This document shows, piece by piece, positions 53,609 through 61,941 of a stretch of 64,000 nucleotides of DNA. The stretch spans positions 124,001 through 188,000 of the forward strand of contig NZ_JHXH01000003.1 of the NCBI RefSeq assembly GCF_000621805.1. The letters are read 5' to 3'. The position numbers were made by a program, and so were the translations under genes. The stretch's first letter is position 1; the number at the start of each line of letters is the position of its first letter. The DNA is from Ruminococcus sp. FC2018 (GTDB lineage: Bacteria; Bacillota; Clostridia; Oscillospirales; Ruminococcaceae). The notes below the pieces were generated by a model. That model was not told the origin of the DNA. It did no database searches and saw only the letters and a list, made by a program, of their open reading frames with translations.

Positions 53609-54373
53609 ATGAGCAACACCTGTAAATACTGCGGAGCAACACTTGAAGACGGTTCAATGATATGCACCAACTGCGGAAAGGTGGTCCCCAGGACCCACCG
53701 GGCTGCTGTCCACAGTCAAGCCAATCAGTTCAGCGCAATAAACACCGGTATGTATAAAAACGAGCAGATGACCGATTCCAAAAGGCAGTTCCAGCCTACA
53801 ATGGAATCCAGCAACCAGACCTACAACAAAGTCCGCAAGCACGTTGCCGATCAGGTCTACAGCAAAAACCGCAAGGGACAGAACTCAAACAATTCCATTA
53901 AGATGAATTTTGCCAACACCAACTTTGATGCCCAGGCAAAAAGCTTCCGTGCCACGGAGCTTGAGACTACCAGCGGAAACGAAAAGAAAAGCTCCCTGCA
54001 CCCTGTTCTAAACAAGCTGGGCTGGATAATCGTTGCGATAGTGTTCCTTTACTTTACCTTTGGCGGTATAATGATACTTATAACCAAAAACGATACATAT
54101 GATTTCGATATCCCCGGCTCCAACCCGCTGGTAGCCGATACATACGGCGAGGCAATATACAACTATTTTGACTCCGGCTGGTGGCATTACCGCTTTACAA
54201 AGGGGGTTTATTTCACCGGGAAAAGAGCCGGAAAGGAATATGAGGTATATTTCGGCGTGGAGAACAAAAAACGTGTGGTGACCAAGCTTGTGGAGGACGG
54301 AAAAGAAGTTGAGGCAACCGACCTTATGGGCACACGGATAATGGGAATGTTCATGGCGGACAAACGAGCGTAG
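53609..54373 (+). CDS. Zinc-ribbon single-pass membrane protein of unknown function
   Basis: The 254-residue protein has an N-terminal zinc ribbon (C5, C8, C19, C22), an Asn/Gln/Ser-rich polar linker of about 110 residues, one membrane helix (about 139-162) and an outer domain that includes YGEAIYNYFDSGWWHYRF and AGKEYEVYFGVENKKRV. Layout resembles the genes at 8669 and 9902. GGAG precedes the ATG, 29 nt after lexA. It might be in the same transcript and so respond to LexA, but that is inference. Confidence 0.82.
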   Translation: MSNTCKYCGATLEDGSMICTNCGKVVPRTHRAAVHSQANQFSAINTGMYKNEQMTDSKRQFQPTMESSNQTYNKVRKHVADQVYSKNRKGQNSNNSIKMNFANTNFDAQAKSFRATELETTSGNEKKSSLHPVLNKLGWIIVAIVFLYFTFGGIMILITKNDTYDFDIPGSNPLVADTYGEAIYNYFDSGWWHYRFTKGVYFTGKRAGKEYEVYFGVENKKRVVTKLVEDGKEVEATDLMGTRIMGMFMADKRA

Positions 54374-54387
54374 CGTTTATAAAAATA

Positions 54388-54422
54388 TAAGACCTCTGCA
54401 CCAAAATGCAGAGGTCATTTTT
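54388..54422. terminator. Bidirectional terminator
   Basis: GACCTCTGCA (54391-54400) pairs with TGCAGAGGTC (54407-54416) with a CCAAAA loop; T/A-runs follow on both sides. Confidence 0.85.
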
Positions 54423-54427
54423 ATCTC

Positions 54428-55567
54428 TTAAAGTGCTTTTTTCTGTTTCTTGACAATGAGGGATACTGCGAAGATCGCCGCTGCAAACAGTACCTGCACG
54501 CCGATGCACATCATGACGGTGGAGAGCTTGAACTGCTCCGAACCAAGACCGCACACCATGTTGTTTGCCTTGACGTACCAGAACGCCGGCAGGAATCTTG
54601 CCACGGAGAGCACACCGCTTGAAAGCGTCTCCATAGGGACGAACATTCCGCACAGAAAAGCCATTCCAAGACCGAGCACCTGAGTGAGGAACGAAAGAGC
54701 GTTGTCGCTTACGCCAAGCTCTGCGAACAGCAGTGCGATAGCTACGCACACCAGGGTAAATGCAACGCTGTTGAGCACCGCATACCACATATTGCCCGAG
54801 AACATTCCGCCGTTCTTGCCTATGCCCAGCGCCATAAGTATCAGCCAGATGATGACTACAAAGATGCTGCTTGCGGCAATAGTCTGTACGGATACGCTGG
54901 AGGTCTTTATGCTGGAGCACTTTGTGCGGAAACCCACCTCTTTCTTGTTCATGGCAACGATCACCGGACAAAGAGCGCTGACGATCATGCTCAGAAGAGC
55001 ATAGGGAAGGTAGTTGAAAAATGATGCTGCCTTGCTCTGTGATGACTCGTTAGAGAACGTCTCGAAAGTTACGTCCGTCTTTTCCGAAAGTGCCTCTGCG
55101 GCTGCGTCAATGGCTTTGGAAAGCTCCATGCCCCCTGCCATGTAAGCCTTTACAGTGGAAACGTAGGTGTCAAGGGTGGAATCTGCCAGCTTGTTTGTGT
55201 AGCTGTCGTGGAGATAGCGTGTGGAGAAAAGTCCGTCTGTTTCCCCCTTTGAAAGCTTATCCTGGTAGCCCTCGTTTATGGTGATGACATAGTTTGTGGA
55301 GGTAACATACAAAGCGTCGATAAGCTTGTCGTTGTCGTCCTCAAAATCAACGATGATGTTGTCCTTTTTGAGATATTCGCAAAGCTGCCTGCTGGCAGTC
55401 GTGTTATCCTTATCGTAGACGGTCAGCGCCATTTTTGAAGTGGCAAAGGAATTACTTTCGCCGCTGACATTTGTAAAGTTGAGTATCATAAGGAATATCC
55501 CAATGTACACAAGCATTGAAAGCCACTTTGTCTTTGATATCCTGAAAAACAGCTTAAAGACTTGCAT
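54428..55567 (-). CDS. ABC-2 permease subunit 2
   Basis: The 379 residues have an N-terminal membrane helix, a large outer domain of about 150 residues (KMALTVYDKDNTTASRQLCE) and five or six C-terminal helices with VIVAMNKKEVGFRTKCSSIK and GLGMAFLCGMFVPMETLSSG, as in YhgE/ABC-2 families. It overlaps the second permease by 14 nt. AGGAGG is 7 nt before the ATG. Confidence 0.87.
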   Translation of the reverse strand: MQVFKLFFRISKTKWLSMLVYIGIFLMILNFTNVSGESNSFATSKMALTVYDKDNTTASRQLCEYLKKDNIIVDFEDDNDKLIDALYVTSTNYVITINEGYQDKLSKGETDGLFSTRYLHDSYTNKLADSTLDTYVSTVKAYMAGGMELSKAIDAAAEALSEKTDVTFETFSNESSQSKAASFFNYLPYALLSMIVSALCPVIVAMNKKEVGFRTKCSSIKTSSVSVQTIAASSIFVVIIWLILMALGIGKNGGMFSGNMWYAVLNSVAFTLVCVAIALLFAELGVSDNALSFLTQVLGLGMAFLCGMFVPMETLSSGVLSVARFLPAFWYVKANNMVCGLGSEQFKLSTVMMCIGVQVLFAAAIFAVSLIVKKQKKAL

Positions 55568-56693
55568 ATTTGCGCCTCCTTGTCATTAAAAGTCCAAGTG
55601 TGATAAATACCACTACCGTTATTATCATAGTTACTACACACTGAATATATCTTGTGTAGTCCTCGTAGATGTTAAGGCTGAAAAAGCTCTCGCACATAAC
55701 TGCCGCCGGGTTGACTTTGTTGAACCAAGCAAACGAGGATTCTGCGATCTTCTGCTTGATGCTTGCGTCCATAAGCCCGCTGCAGAAGCAAAGCAGAAGC
55801 GATGATGCAGTACACAATGCGTTCTTTGTGCTTTCATTGAATCTTCCTATCGAGCCTATCACAAAGCCAAGAGAGCTGCCCACAAAGCCTGCAAGTATCG
55901 CCGTGAGGTAAACAAGAGGGATCCTGTTTCCCATATCCACACGAAGCACTGTGATTATGAACGTTACCGCTATCGCCATACACATCGCCTGTACGGCAAA
56001 TGTGGCGCACAGATTTGAAAGTATGGTTTTTATCTTGGGTGTGGGGGAGATGCACTTTCTTGCGCCAAGGGGTGAGAGATTTCCCTGATTATGGGTTGCA
56101 ACGTGCAGACCTGCAAGCGAGCCGAACATTGCTACCATCGCCAGGAGATTATAAAAATACTGGTCGTACATATTGGTGTTGCCCTTTGAAAGAGCCTGTG
56201 ATCTGACTGTGCTTATCTCCTCTGTGAGAGCCTGTGTTACCGTCTGTATCTTAGCGGGGTCGATTTTTGCTGTGTCTGTGATTATCTTTGCGTTAAGGTT
56301 ATACTTTTCAACAAACTTTTCAAGCATGGTGCTCTTGAGGCTGTTTGATGCAACGGTAAGGGAAAGCTTATCATCAACAAAGATTATTCCCCGCACGTCC
56401 TCGTCCTTGAGCTGTTTGAGAGCATCATCCTTGTCGGTGTAGACAAAACTGAACGCTGCGTCGTCATCCTGCCCGATCGCTTCTGCCACCTGACGGAAGG
56501 CTTTGCCGTTTTGCTCCGAATTTATCACCACGGCGGTCTTGACGGCGGTGAACTTGATGTCGTTGTCGTAGATGTTTCCGAAAGCCACTTTGAAGAATGT
56601 GCCAAGAGCTATGGGGTAGATGATGAGCCATATGATAACTTCTTTGACACGCAAGGTGGTAAGAATGTCATATTTGAAATTATGCCTGAACAT
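55554..56693 (-). CDS. ABC-2 permease subunit 1
   Basis: Like its neighbour it has 379 residues, one N-terminal helix (about 15-36), an outer domain with KTAVVINSEQNGKAFRQVAE and a C-terminal membrane domain with LHVATHNQGNLSPLGARKCI. Two permease genes of equal size and one ATPase suggest a heterodimeric channel. AAAGGAG precedes the ATG. Confidence 0.87.
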   Translation of the reverse strand: MFRHNFKYDILTTLRVKEVIIWLIIYPIALGTFFKVAFGNIYDNDIKFTAVKTAVVINSEQNGKAFRQVAEAIGQDDDAAFSFVYTDKDDALKQLKDEDVRGIIFVDDKLSLTVASNSLKSTMLEKFVEKYNLNAKIITDTAKIDPAKIQTVTQALTEEISTVRSQALSKGNTNMYDQYFYNLLAMVAMFGSLAGLHVATHNQGNLSPLGARKCISPTPKIKTILSNLCATFAVQAMCMAIAVTFIITVLRVDMGNRIPLVYLTAILAGFVGSSLGFVIGSIGRFNESTKNALCTASSLLLCFCSGLMDASIKQKIAESSFAWFNKVNPAAVMCESFFSLNIYEDYTRYIQCVVTMIITVVVFITLGLLMTRRRKYASL

Positions 56694-56713
56694 ATCGTTT
56701 CTCCTTTACCATG

Positions 56714-57661
56714 TCATTCGCTGTCTCTCAGCTGTTTGCCTGTGATTTCAAGGAACACGTCGTTTAGGGTTGGAAGCTCGGAATAAACTCTGCCGAAGTG
56801 GATATCCTTTTCCTGCAAAACTCCCAGTATCCTTATGAGATTGTGTTTTCCGCCGGAACAGTAAACATAAAGCTTTCCGTCGTTGTAGCTTACCTCGTAA
56901 ACATGGGGCAGCTCTCTGAGCTGCTGTATCACGCTGTCCTCAGGCTGTGCTGTTTCGATGGACACCGTTTCGGTGTTCTTTATCATCTTTTTAAGCTCTG
57001 CCTTGGTGCCAAGGGCGATATTCTTGCCCTTATCCATTATTGCTATCCGTGAACATATCTGCTCTACCTCCTCCATGTAGTGGGAGGTATATATAATAGT
57101 TGCGCCCTGTGCGTTAAGCTCAAGGATACCCTCAAGTATCCTGTTTCTGCTCTGGGGATCAACCGCAACGGTCGGCTCATCAAGTATTATCAGCTCAGGC
57201 TTATGGGCTATCCCGCAGGCGATGTTCAGACGTCTTAAAAGACCGCCGGAAAGCTTTTTGGGTCTGAACTTTGTGAACTCCTCCAGCCCGACAAATTTTA
57301 TTGCCTCGTCAACATACTGTTTTCTTGTTGCCTTATCGGTGATATAAAGTCCGCAGAAATAATCTATATTCTCGTAGACCGTAAGCTCGTCGTAAACTGC
57401 AACGTTCTGTGAGATAACTCCTATGCGCTTTTTCAGGGCGTAGTTTGTGGGAGTCATTTTCTCTCCGAAGATCTCTATCTCGCCCTTGTCAAAATCAAGC
57501 AGTGAAAGCAGGCAGTTGATAGTCGTGGTCTTTCCCGAACCGTTTGGTCCCAGCAGACCGAACACCTCACCCTGCTTTATTTCAAGGTCAAAGTGGTCAA
57601 CTGCGATAAGCTCCTTATATCTCTTTACCAGATTTTCTATCTTTACTACTGTGTTTGCCAT
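56714..57661 (-). CDS. ABC exporter ATPase
   Basis: Starting at MANTVVKIENLVKRYKEL with GGGAGG upstream (the frame extends 24 codons further), the 315-residue product has Walker A GPNGSGKTT, signature LSGGLLRRLNIACG, Walker B LIILDEPTVAVDPQS and H-loop IIYTSHYMEEVEQICS. It serves the two permeases. Gene order ATPase-permease-permease, opposite to a two-component system, is typical for drug or peptide exporters. Confidence 0.93.
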   Translation of the reverse strand: MANTVVKIENLVKRYKELIAVDHFDLEIKQGEVFGLLGPNGSGKTTTINCLLSLLDFDKGEIEIFGEKMTPTNYALKKRIGVISQNVAVYDELTVYENIDYFCGLYITDKATRKQYVDEAIKFVGLEEFTKFRPKKLSGGLLRRLNIACGIAHKPELIILDEPTVAVDPQSRNRILEGILELNAQGATIIYTSHYMEEVEQICSRIAIMDKGKNIALGTKAELKKMIKNTETVSIETAQPEDSVIQQLRELPHVYEVSYNDGKLYVYCSGGKHNLIRILGVLQEKDIHFGRVYSELPTLNDVFLEITGKQLRDSE

Positions 57662-57696
57662 TTCGATTCCTCCCGCTTTATTTTTTCTGTAACTTA

Positions 57697-57725
57697 AATA
57701 TATCACAACGAAAACGTTTTTGTAA
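57697..57725 (-). promoter_or_regulatory. Promoter of the ABC exporter
   Basis: TTACAA (57725-57720) and TATATT (57702-57697), minus strand, spacer 17 nt, in the divergent region with the kinase. Confidence 0.6.
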
Positions 57726-57772
57726 GTGAACACCGTAACAAATCAACATGACAAATGTAATATTGTTTGTGA

Positions 57773-57802
57773 TTGACAAAAAGCGTGAAAGTGTGATATA
57801 GT
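57773..57802 (+). promoter_or_regulatory. Promoter of the two-component pair
   Basis: TTGACA (57773-57778) and TATAGT (57797-57802) with 18-nt spacer. The start would fall at about 57809, after the first ATG of the kinase frame (57807). Confidence 0.6.
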
Positions 57803-57806
57803 TGTT

Positions 57807-58928
57807 ATGAATCACACCGCAGGAAACTTAAAAAGGAGGGCGGACATCATATCTGAGCTTGCAGAAAAACTCATACTTGTGCTTATGTGTTCCACCTGCC
57901 TTTCTGACATGGAATACACCGCCGTCATGCCTGTTATAGCAGTCCTGAGCTGCATTACATTGGGCTGCCTCTCCACCGTGGCAAAAAGCAGAGCTGTGCA
58001 GTATATCATCTCGTCGGCGTATATCATATGCTGCTTTGCACACCCTGTTTTTGCGCTTTATCTCCCTCTGACAGCTTACGACATTTCACGGCGCAGACTT
58101 TATCCTCTTATAGCCCCTGCGCTGGCTGCTCTTATATACTGCACGGCAGAGGAAAATATGTGGCTTCTTGTAAAGGTGCCTGCGTTTGTGGTGGTGGCTG
58201 TGCTGGTTGAAAAACTCAGCAGCCGCTCCGGCAGGCTGGGACGGGAGCTTATCGTTACCCGTGACAGTGCCGTGGAATACAGCAATGCGCTTATGGAAAA
58301 AAACCAGCGTCTGCTTGAAGCCCAGGACAACGAGGTGCACCTTGCCAAGCTCAAGGAGCGTAACCGCATTGCCCGTGAGATACACGACAACGTGGGACAT
58401 ATGCTCACACGCACCATACTGCAAATGGGTGCCATACAGATAATCAACAAGGACGAGGAGCTTAAAGAACCTCTGGAAAGCATTAAAACCACCCTTGATG
58501 AGGCAATGGACTCAATACGCAGAAGTGTCCATGACCTGCACGACGATTCCATTGACCTGGAGGGCTCTTTGCGTGATGCTATTGCTCCGCTGAGGGACAA
58601 TTACAGGGTGAACTTTGAGTATGACATTTCTGACCACATAAACGGCAAGATAAAATACTGCTTTATTGCCATTGCCAAGGAAGCGGTGAACAATATCATC
58701 AAACACTCAAACGGCGATGCTGTCACCATTACCGTACGGGACCACCCGGGTATGTGCACCATGTGCGTTGAGGACAACGGTCAGTGCAGCAAAAGTATAG
58801 GCACCGGGGGTATCGGTCTTGAAAATATGCATGAACGTGTGGCTGCGCTTGGGGGCGTGCTCAATATAACCCCGGGCAAACAGGGTTTTAAGATATTTGT
58901 GAGCATAATGAAAAAGAACGGAGAGTAA
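57807..58928 (+). CDS. NarL/DesK-type sensor histidine kinase
   Basis: The product (373 residues from the first ATG) has four predicted membrane helices (about 24-135), a coiled coil, the HisKA_3 motif RNRIAREIHDNVGHML (H193), and a HATPase_c domain with KEAVNNIIKHSNGD, VEDNG and GTGGIGLENMHERV. The start is doubtful: AAAGGAGG (57832-57839) lies inside the frame and 9 nt before ATA at 57849, with no ATG, GTG or TTG nearby. The kinase probably controls the divergent ABC exporter. Confidence 0.9.
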   Translation: MNHTAGNLKRRADIISELAEKLILVLMCSTCLSDMEYTAVMPVIAVLSCITLGCLSTVAKSRAVQYIISSAYIICCFAHPVFALYLPLTAYDISRRRLYPLIAPALAALIYCTAEENMWLLVKVPAFVVVAVLVEKLSSRSGRLGRELIVTRDSAVEYSNALMEKNQRLLEAQDNEVHLAKLKERNRIAREIHDNVGHMLTRTILQMGAIQIINKDEELKEPLESIKTTLDEAMDSIRRSVHDLHDDSIDLEGSLRDAIAPLRDNYRVNFEYDISDHINGKIKYCFIAIAKEAVNNIIKHSNGDAVTITVRDHPGMCTMCVEDNGQCSKSIGTGGIGLENMHERVAALGGVLNITPGKQGFKIFVSIMKKNGE

Positions 58929-58933
58929 AACTG

Positions 58934-59554
58934 ATGAACATAGTAGTTATTGACGACGACAAGCTTGTTGCCATATCGCTTAAAACCATTCTGGAAAGCA
59001 CAGGCAAAATAAATATTTCCGCCATGGGACACAGCGGCGAGGAGGCAATAACTCTTTACGAGCGTTACCTCCCTGACGTTATGCTTATGGACATTCGTAT
59101 GCAGGGAATGAGCGGACTTGAGGCGGGTGAAAAGATACTTTCCACACACAAGGACGCAAAGATACTGTACCTTACCACCTTTTCCGACGACGAGTACATA
59201 GTAAAGGCTTTGAACATCGGCGCAAAGGGATATATCCTCAAGCAGGATTACGGCGGCATCGAGCCTGCGCTTCAGGCGGTGATGAACGGACAGCGGGTGT
59301 TCGGGGAATCGGTAATTGACCGGCTGCCGGAGCTTATTTCGGGAAGCGAAAGCTTTGACTATTCCCGCTATGGGCTTACCGATAAGGAATGGGAGCTTAC
59401 AACTCTTGTTGCCAGAGGCATGAGCAACAAGGAGATAGCCGGCGAAATGTTCCTCAGCGAGGGCACCGTGCGCAACTATCTCAGCCAGATACTTGAAAAG
59501 CTGGACCTGCGTGACCGCACCCAGCTGGCTATATTTTATTTCAACCACAAATAG
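58934..59554 (+). CDS. NarL-family response regulator
   Basis: The 206 residues have a receiver domain with VVIDDDK, phospho-acceptor D53 (MLMDIRMQG), K at GYILKQD, and a C-terminal LuxR-type HTH with GLTDKEWELTTLVARGMSNK and SEGTVRNYLSQILEKLDL. It is 5 nt after the kinase stop, its partner. Probable target: the promoter of the ABC exporter opposite. Confidence 0.94.
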   Translation: MNIVVIDDDKLVAISLKTILESTGKINISAMGHSGEEAITLYERYLPDVMLMDIRMQGMSGLEAGEKILSTHKDAKILYLTTFSDDEYIVKALNIGAKGYILKQDYGGIEPALQAVMNGQRVFGESVIDRLPELISGSESFDYSRYGLTDKEWELTTLVARGMSNKEIAGEMFLSEGTVRNYLSQILEKLDLRDRTQLAIFYFNHK

Positions 59555-59565
59555 CACACAGGCAT

Positions 59566-59596
59566 AAAAAAGACCGGGGAGCTCCCGGTCTTTTAT
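59566..59596. terminator. Bidirectional terminator between regulator and cheW
   Basis: AAAGACCGGG pairs with CCCGGTCTTT around a GAGCT loop, with A-run and T-run flanks. Confidence 0.85.
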
Positions 59597-60057
59597 TATT
59601 CCTCTTTTTCAAATATCCTCTCATCGCCCAGTTTTATCACCTTTTCCGGGTCGATAAGTCTGCACTCTCTGCCTGAGGCATCGGTAAATTCCCCTTCAAG
59701 GAACCTTGCGCTTGCATCCCGGTTAAGCTCCACCGCAGGCTGTATCTGCTCAGCGGTCTTTTCCTCAAATCCGAATATCCTGTCCACCAGCAAAGCCGCC
59801 CGTTTCTCGGTGTTTGTAACGATAAAGCAGTCCCTGTCCCCTATTTCCTTTGGGGTGTATCCGAATCTTCTGCGCAGGTCTATTACCGGCACATACTTCT
59901 CCTCAAACCTGAATGTCCCCGGAACATAATCGGGAAAGTCGGGTATACTTTCCGGCTTCACCGCAGGCACTATCTGCCTTACGTTTTTAAAGTCCACCGA
60001 AAAAATATGTCCGTCCACCTCAAACACCAGGTATTTCTCAGCTTCCGCCATATCCAT
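59596..60057 (-). CDS. cheW: Chemotaxis coupling protein CheW
   Basis: CheW links chemoreceptors to CheA. The 153 residues contain YLVFEVDGHIFSVDFKNVRQ and VPGTFRFEEKYVPVIDLRRR, then FGYTPKEI and the C-terminal AALLVDRIFGFEEK. The start overlaps the cheB stop (TAATG). No cheA or receptor gene is in the window. Confidence 0.92.
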   Translation of the reverse strand: MDMAEAEKYLVFEVDGHIFSVDFKNVRQIVPAVKPESIPDFPDYVPGTFRFEEKYVPVIDLRRRFGYTPKEIGDRDCFIVTNTEKRAALLVDRIFGFEEKTAEQIQPAVELNRDASARFLEGEFTDASGRECRLIDPEKVIKLGDERIFEKEE

Positions 60058-61076
60058 TACCGCTCACCTTCCTTATCCATAGTTTTAAGCCTCAGTTCGA
60101 TCTCCCCTGCCATTCTTTCAAGGCTCACCTGACGCTTTACGCTGCCGTTTTCAAAGGCAGCTCTGGGCATTCCGTAAACAACGCAGCCTTCACGGCTCTG
60201 TCCCAGCGTCACAGCACCCATTTTCCTCATATTGAGCAAACCTGCGGCACCGTCCGAGCCCATTCCTGTAAGGATAACTCCCAGCGCATTTTTCTTTCCG
60301 CAGTAAGCCACCGAGTCAAAAAGCACATCCACCGAGGGACAGTGCCCCGAGACCTTTATACCCTCCTCGGAAGTGACAAAGTAGCCTTCCTTGTCGCTGA
60401 AAACTCTGAGATGCTCTCCGCCCTTTGCAATGACAACCATGTTGTTTTTAAGATACAGTCCGCTGTGCGCTTCCACAACGTCAAAGCGAGTGGTCTTGTC
60501 AAGCTGCTGGGCATATATCCGGGTGTACTCCCTTGGCATATGCAGCACCGCAACGATAGGGGGCATATCACCTTTTAACCCTTCAAGTATAACCGGCAGA
60601 GCCTGTGTGCTCCCTGTGGAGCCGCCGATAGCGATCAGCTTACCAAGCCTGTGTCCCAGGTGGCTTACCGGGGCTGTACTTGCGACATACCCTTTTTTCA
60701 AAAGTCTTTCAAGGCTGGAACAAAGCCTTGACGAAAACAGCTCGCTATCCTCCTCCGGCTTCATCACAACGTCCGATGCTCCTGCACTCATAAAGCCGTA
60801 ATTTGAGTTATGCTTTACAGTACACACGATAAGCGGTCTTGAATACTTGGGCATAAGATTTCGGATATATTCCGCTGTTTTTTCCTTTGAGTACCTGTCC
60901 CCGTCCATGATTATAACATCGGGCATAGTCTCTTTGACTGAGTTTTTACCCTGGGGCAGCAGGCAGGTCTCTATCACAAGGTCAGAGCACGATTGCTTTT
61001 TGACCAGCTCCTGAATTACAGATGTGAAGCGCTGGTCATCAGCAATGATAAGTATTTTCCCTTTTCCCTTTATCAT
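60057..61076 (-). CDS. cheB: Chemotaxis response regulator methylesterase CheB
   Basis: Removes methyl groups from glutamates on receptors. The N-terminal receiver has IIADDQ, acceptor D58 and K106; the C-terminal CheB domain has the triad S153 (GGSTGST), H179 (LHMPREY) and D275 (TGMGSDGA). 339 residues. It overlaps cheR by 4 nt (ATGA). Confidence 0.94.
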   Translation of the reverse strand: MIKGKGKILIIADDQRFTSVIQELVKKQSCSDLVIETCLLPQGKNSVKETMPDVIIMDGDRYSKEKTAEYIRNLMPKYSRPLIVCTVKHNSNYGFMSAGASDVVMKPEEDSELFSSRLCSSLERLLKKGYVASTAPVSHLGHRLGKLIAIGGSTGSTQALPVILEGLKGDMPPIVAVLHMPREYTRIYAQQLDKTTRFDVVEAHSGLYLKNNMVVIAKGGEHLRVFSDKEGYFVTSEEGIKVSGHCPSVDVLFDSVAYCGKKNALGVILTGMGSDGAAGLLNMRKMGAVTLGQSREGCVVYGMPRAAFENGSVKRQVSLERMAGEIELRLKTMDKEGER

Positions 61077-61900
61077 CTGCTCTCCACCACCTTTCTGTAA
61101 ATGGCGGTAGATATGCGTTTGTATGGCATATCATCGGGTATGCTCTCGGCGTGCCCTGTGTAGAGATATCCCCCCGGCTCTGTGGCATCGTAAAACTTTT
61201 TGCAAAGCTTTGCCCTTGCCTCGTCGTTGAAATATATCATTACGTTGCGGCAGAAGATAAGGTGGAACTTTCTCTTGAAGGCAATGTCCTCCATAAGATT
61301 GTGATACCTGAACACAACGTTATTTCGTATCTCGTCTATGACCTTATAATCTCCGAACTGGGTGTGGGTAAAATACTTTTCCCTCCACCTGTCCGGCACA
61401 TTCTTAATGGCAGAGGGGGAGAAAACCCCGTTTGATGCACTCTTTAATGCATTGTATGAAATATCCGTGGCAAGTATTTTCAGATCCCACTGTTTTCTTT
61501 GTTCGCCGAAGTACTCGTCAAGGCACATGGCAATATTATAAGGCTCGTTGCCGTAAGAACAGCCTGCACTCCAGATACTCAGGGTCTTATCCTTGACATT
61601 CTTTTCCGCATAGGGCAGGAAAATGCCCATCATATGCTGAAAGTGCGCTGTTTCACGCATAAAGTATGTATGGTTGGTGGTGAGCCTGTTTATCATATTC
61701 GCCACTTCGCGCTGAGTGGAATCGTTATAAACAAGCCTGAGATAGTCGGAAAAATTGTCAAATCCGCAGTCAAGAACATAGTTGCTCAGACGGCTCTCCA
61801 CCAGTATTTTTCTGTCCTCAAGGTTAAGTCCGTAGCGGTCTTTTATAAACTTTACAAGCTTTACAAAATCTTCATTGGCTATTTCCAACAATCGCATCAC
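61073..61900 (-). CDS. cheR: Chemotaxis receptor methyltransferase CheR
   Basis: The 275-residue SAM enzyme adds methyl groups to receptors. N-terminal helices include LNLEDRKILVESRLSNYVLD; the SAM site is IWSAGCSYGNEPYNIAM (WSAACSTGEEPYT in most), then DLKILATDIS and FHLIFCRNVMIYFN. The start is unclear: GTG (61900), the next ATG, or TTG two codons later, which has the best spacing to AAGAGG. Confidence 0.93.
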   Translation of the reverse strand: MMRLLEIANEDFVKLVKFIKDRYGLNLEDRKILVESRLSNYVLDCGFDNFSDYLRLVYNDSTQREVANMINRLTTNHTYFMRETAHFQHMMGIFLPYAEKNVKDKTLSIWSAGCSYGNEPYNIAMCLDEYFGEQRKQWDLKILATDISYNALKSASNGVFSPSAIKNVPDRWREKYFTHTQFGDYKVIDEIRNNVVFRYHNLMEDIAFKRKFHLIFCRNVMIYFNDEARAKLCKKFYDATEPGGYLYTGHAESIPDDMPYKRISTAIYRKVVESR

Positions 61901-61941
61901 CCTCTTGTTACGTGATATATGCCTGTCACTTTTTCCAAGGC

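Noticed and set aside
58781-59557. Minus-strand 258-codon frame opposite the response regulator
   Set aside because: Opposite a clear NarL-type regulator; no ribosome binding site or domain.
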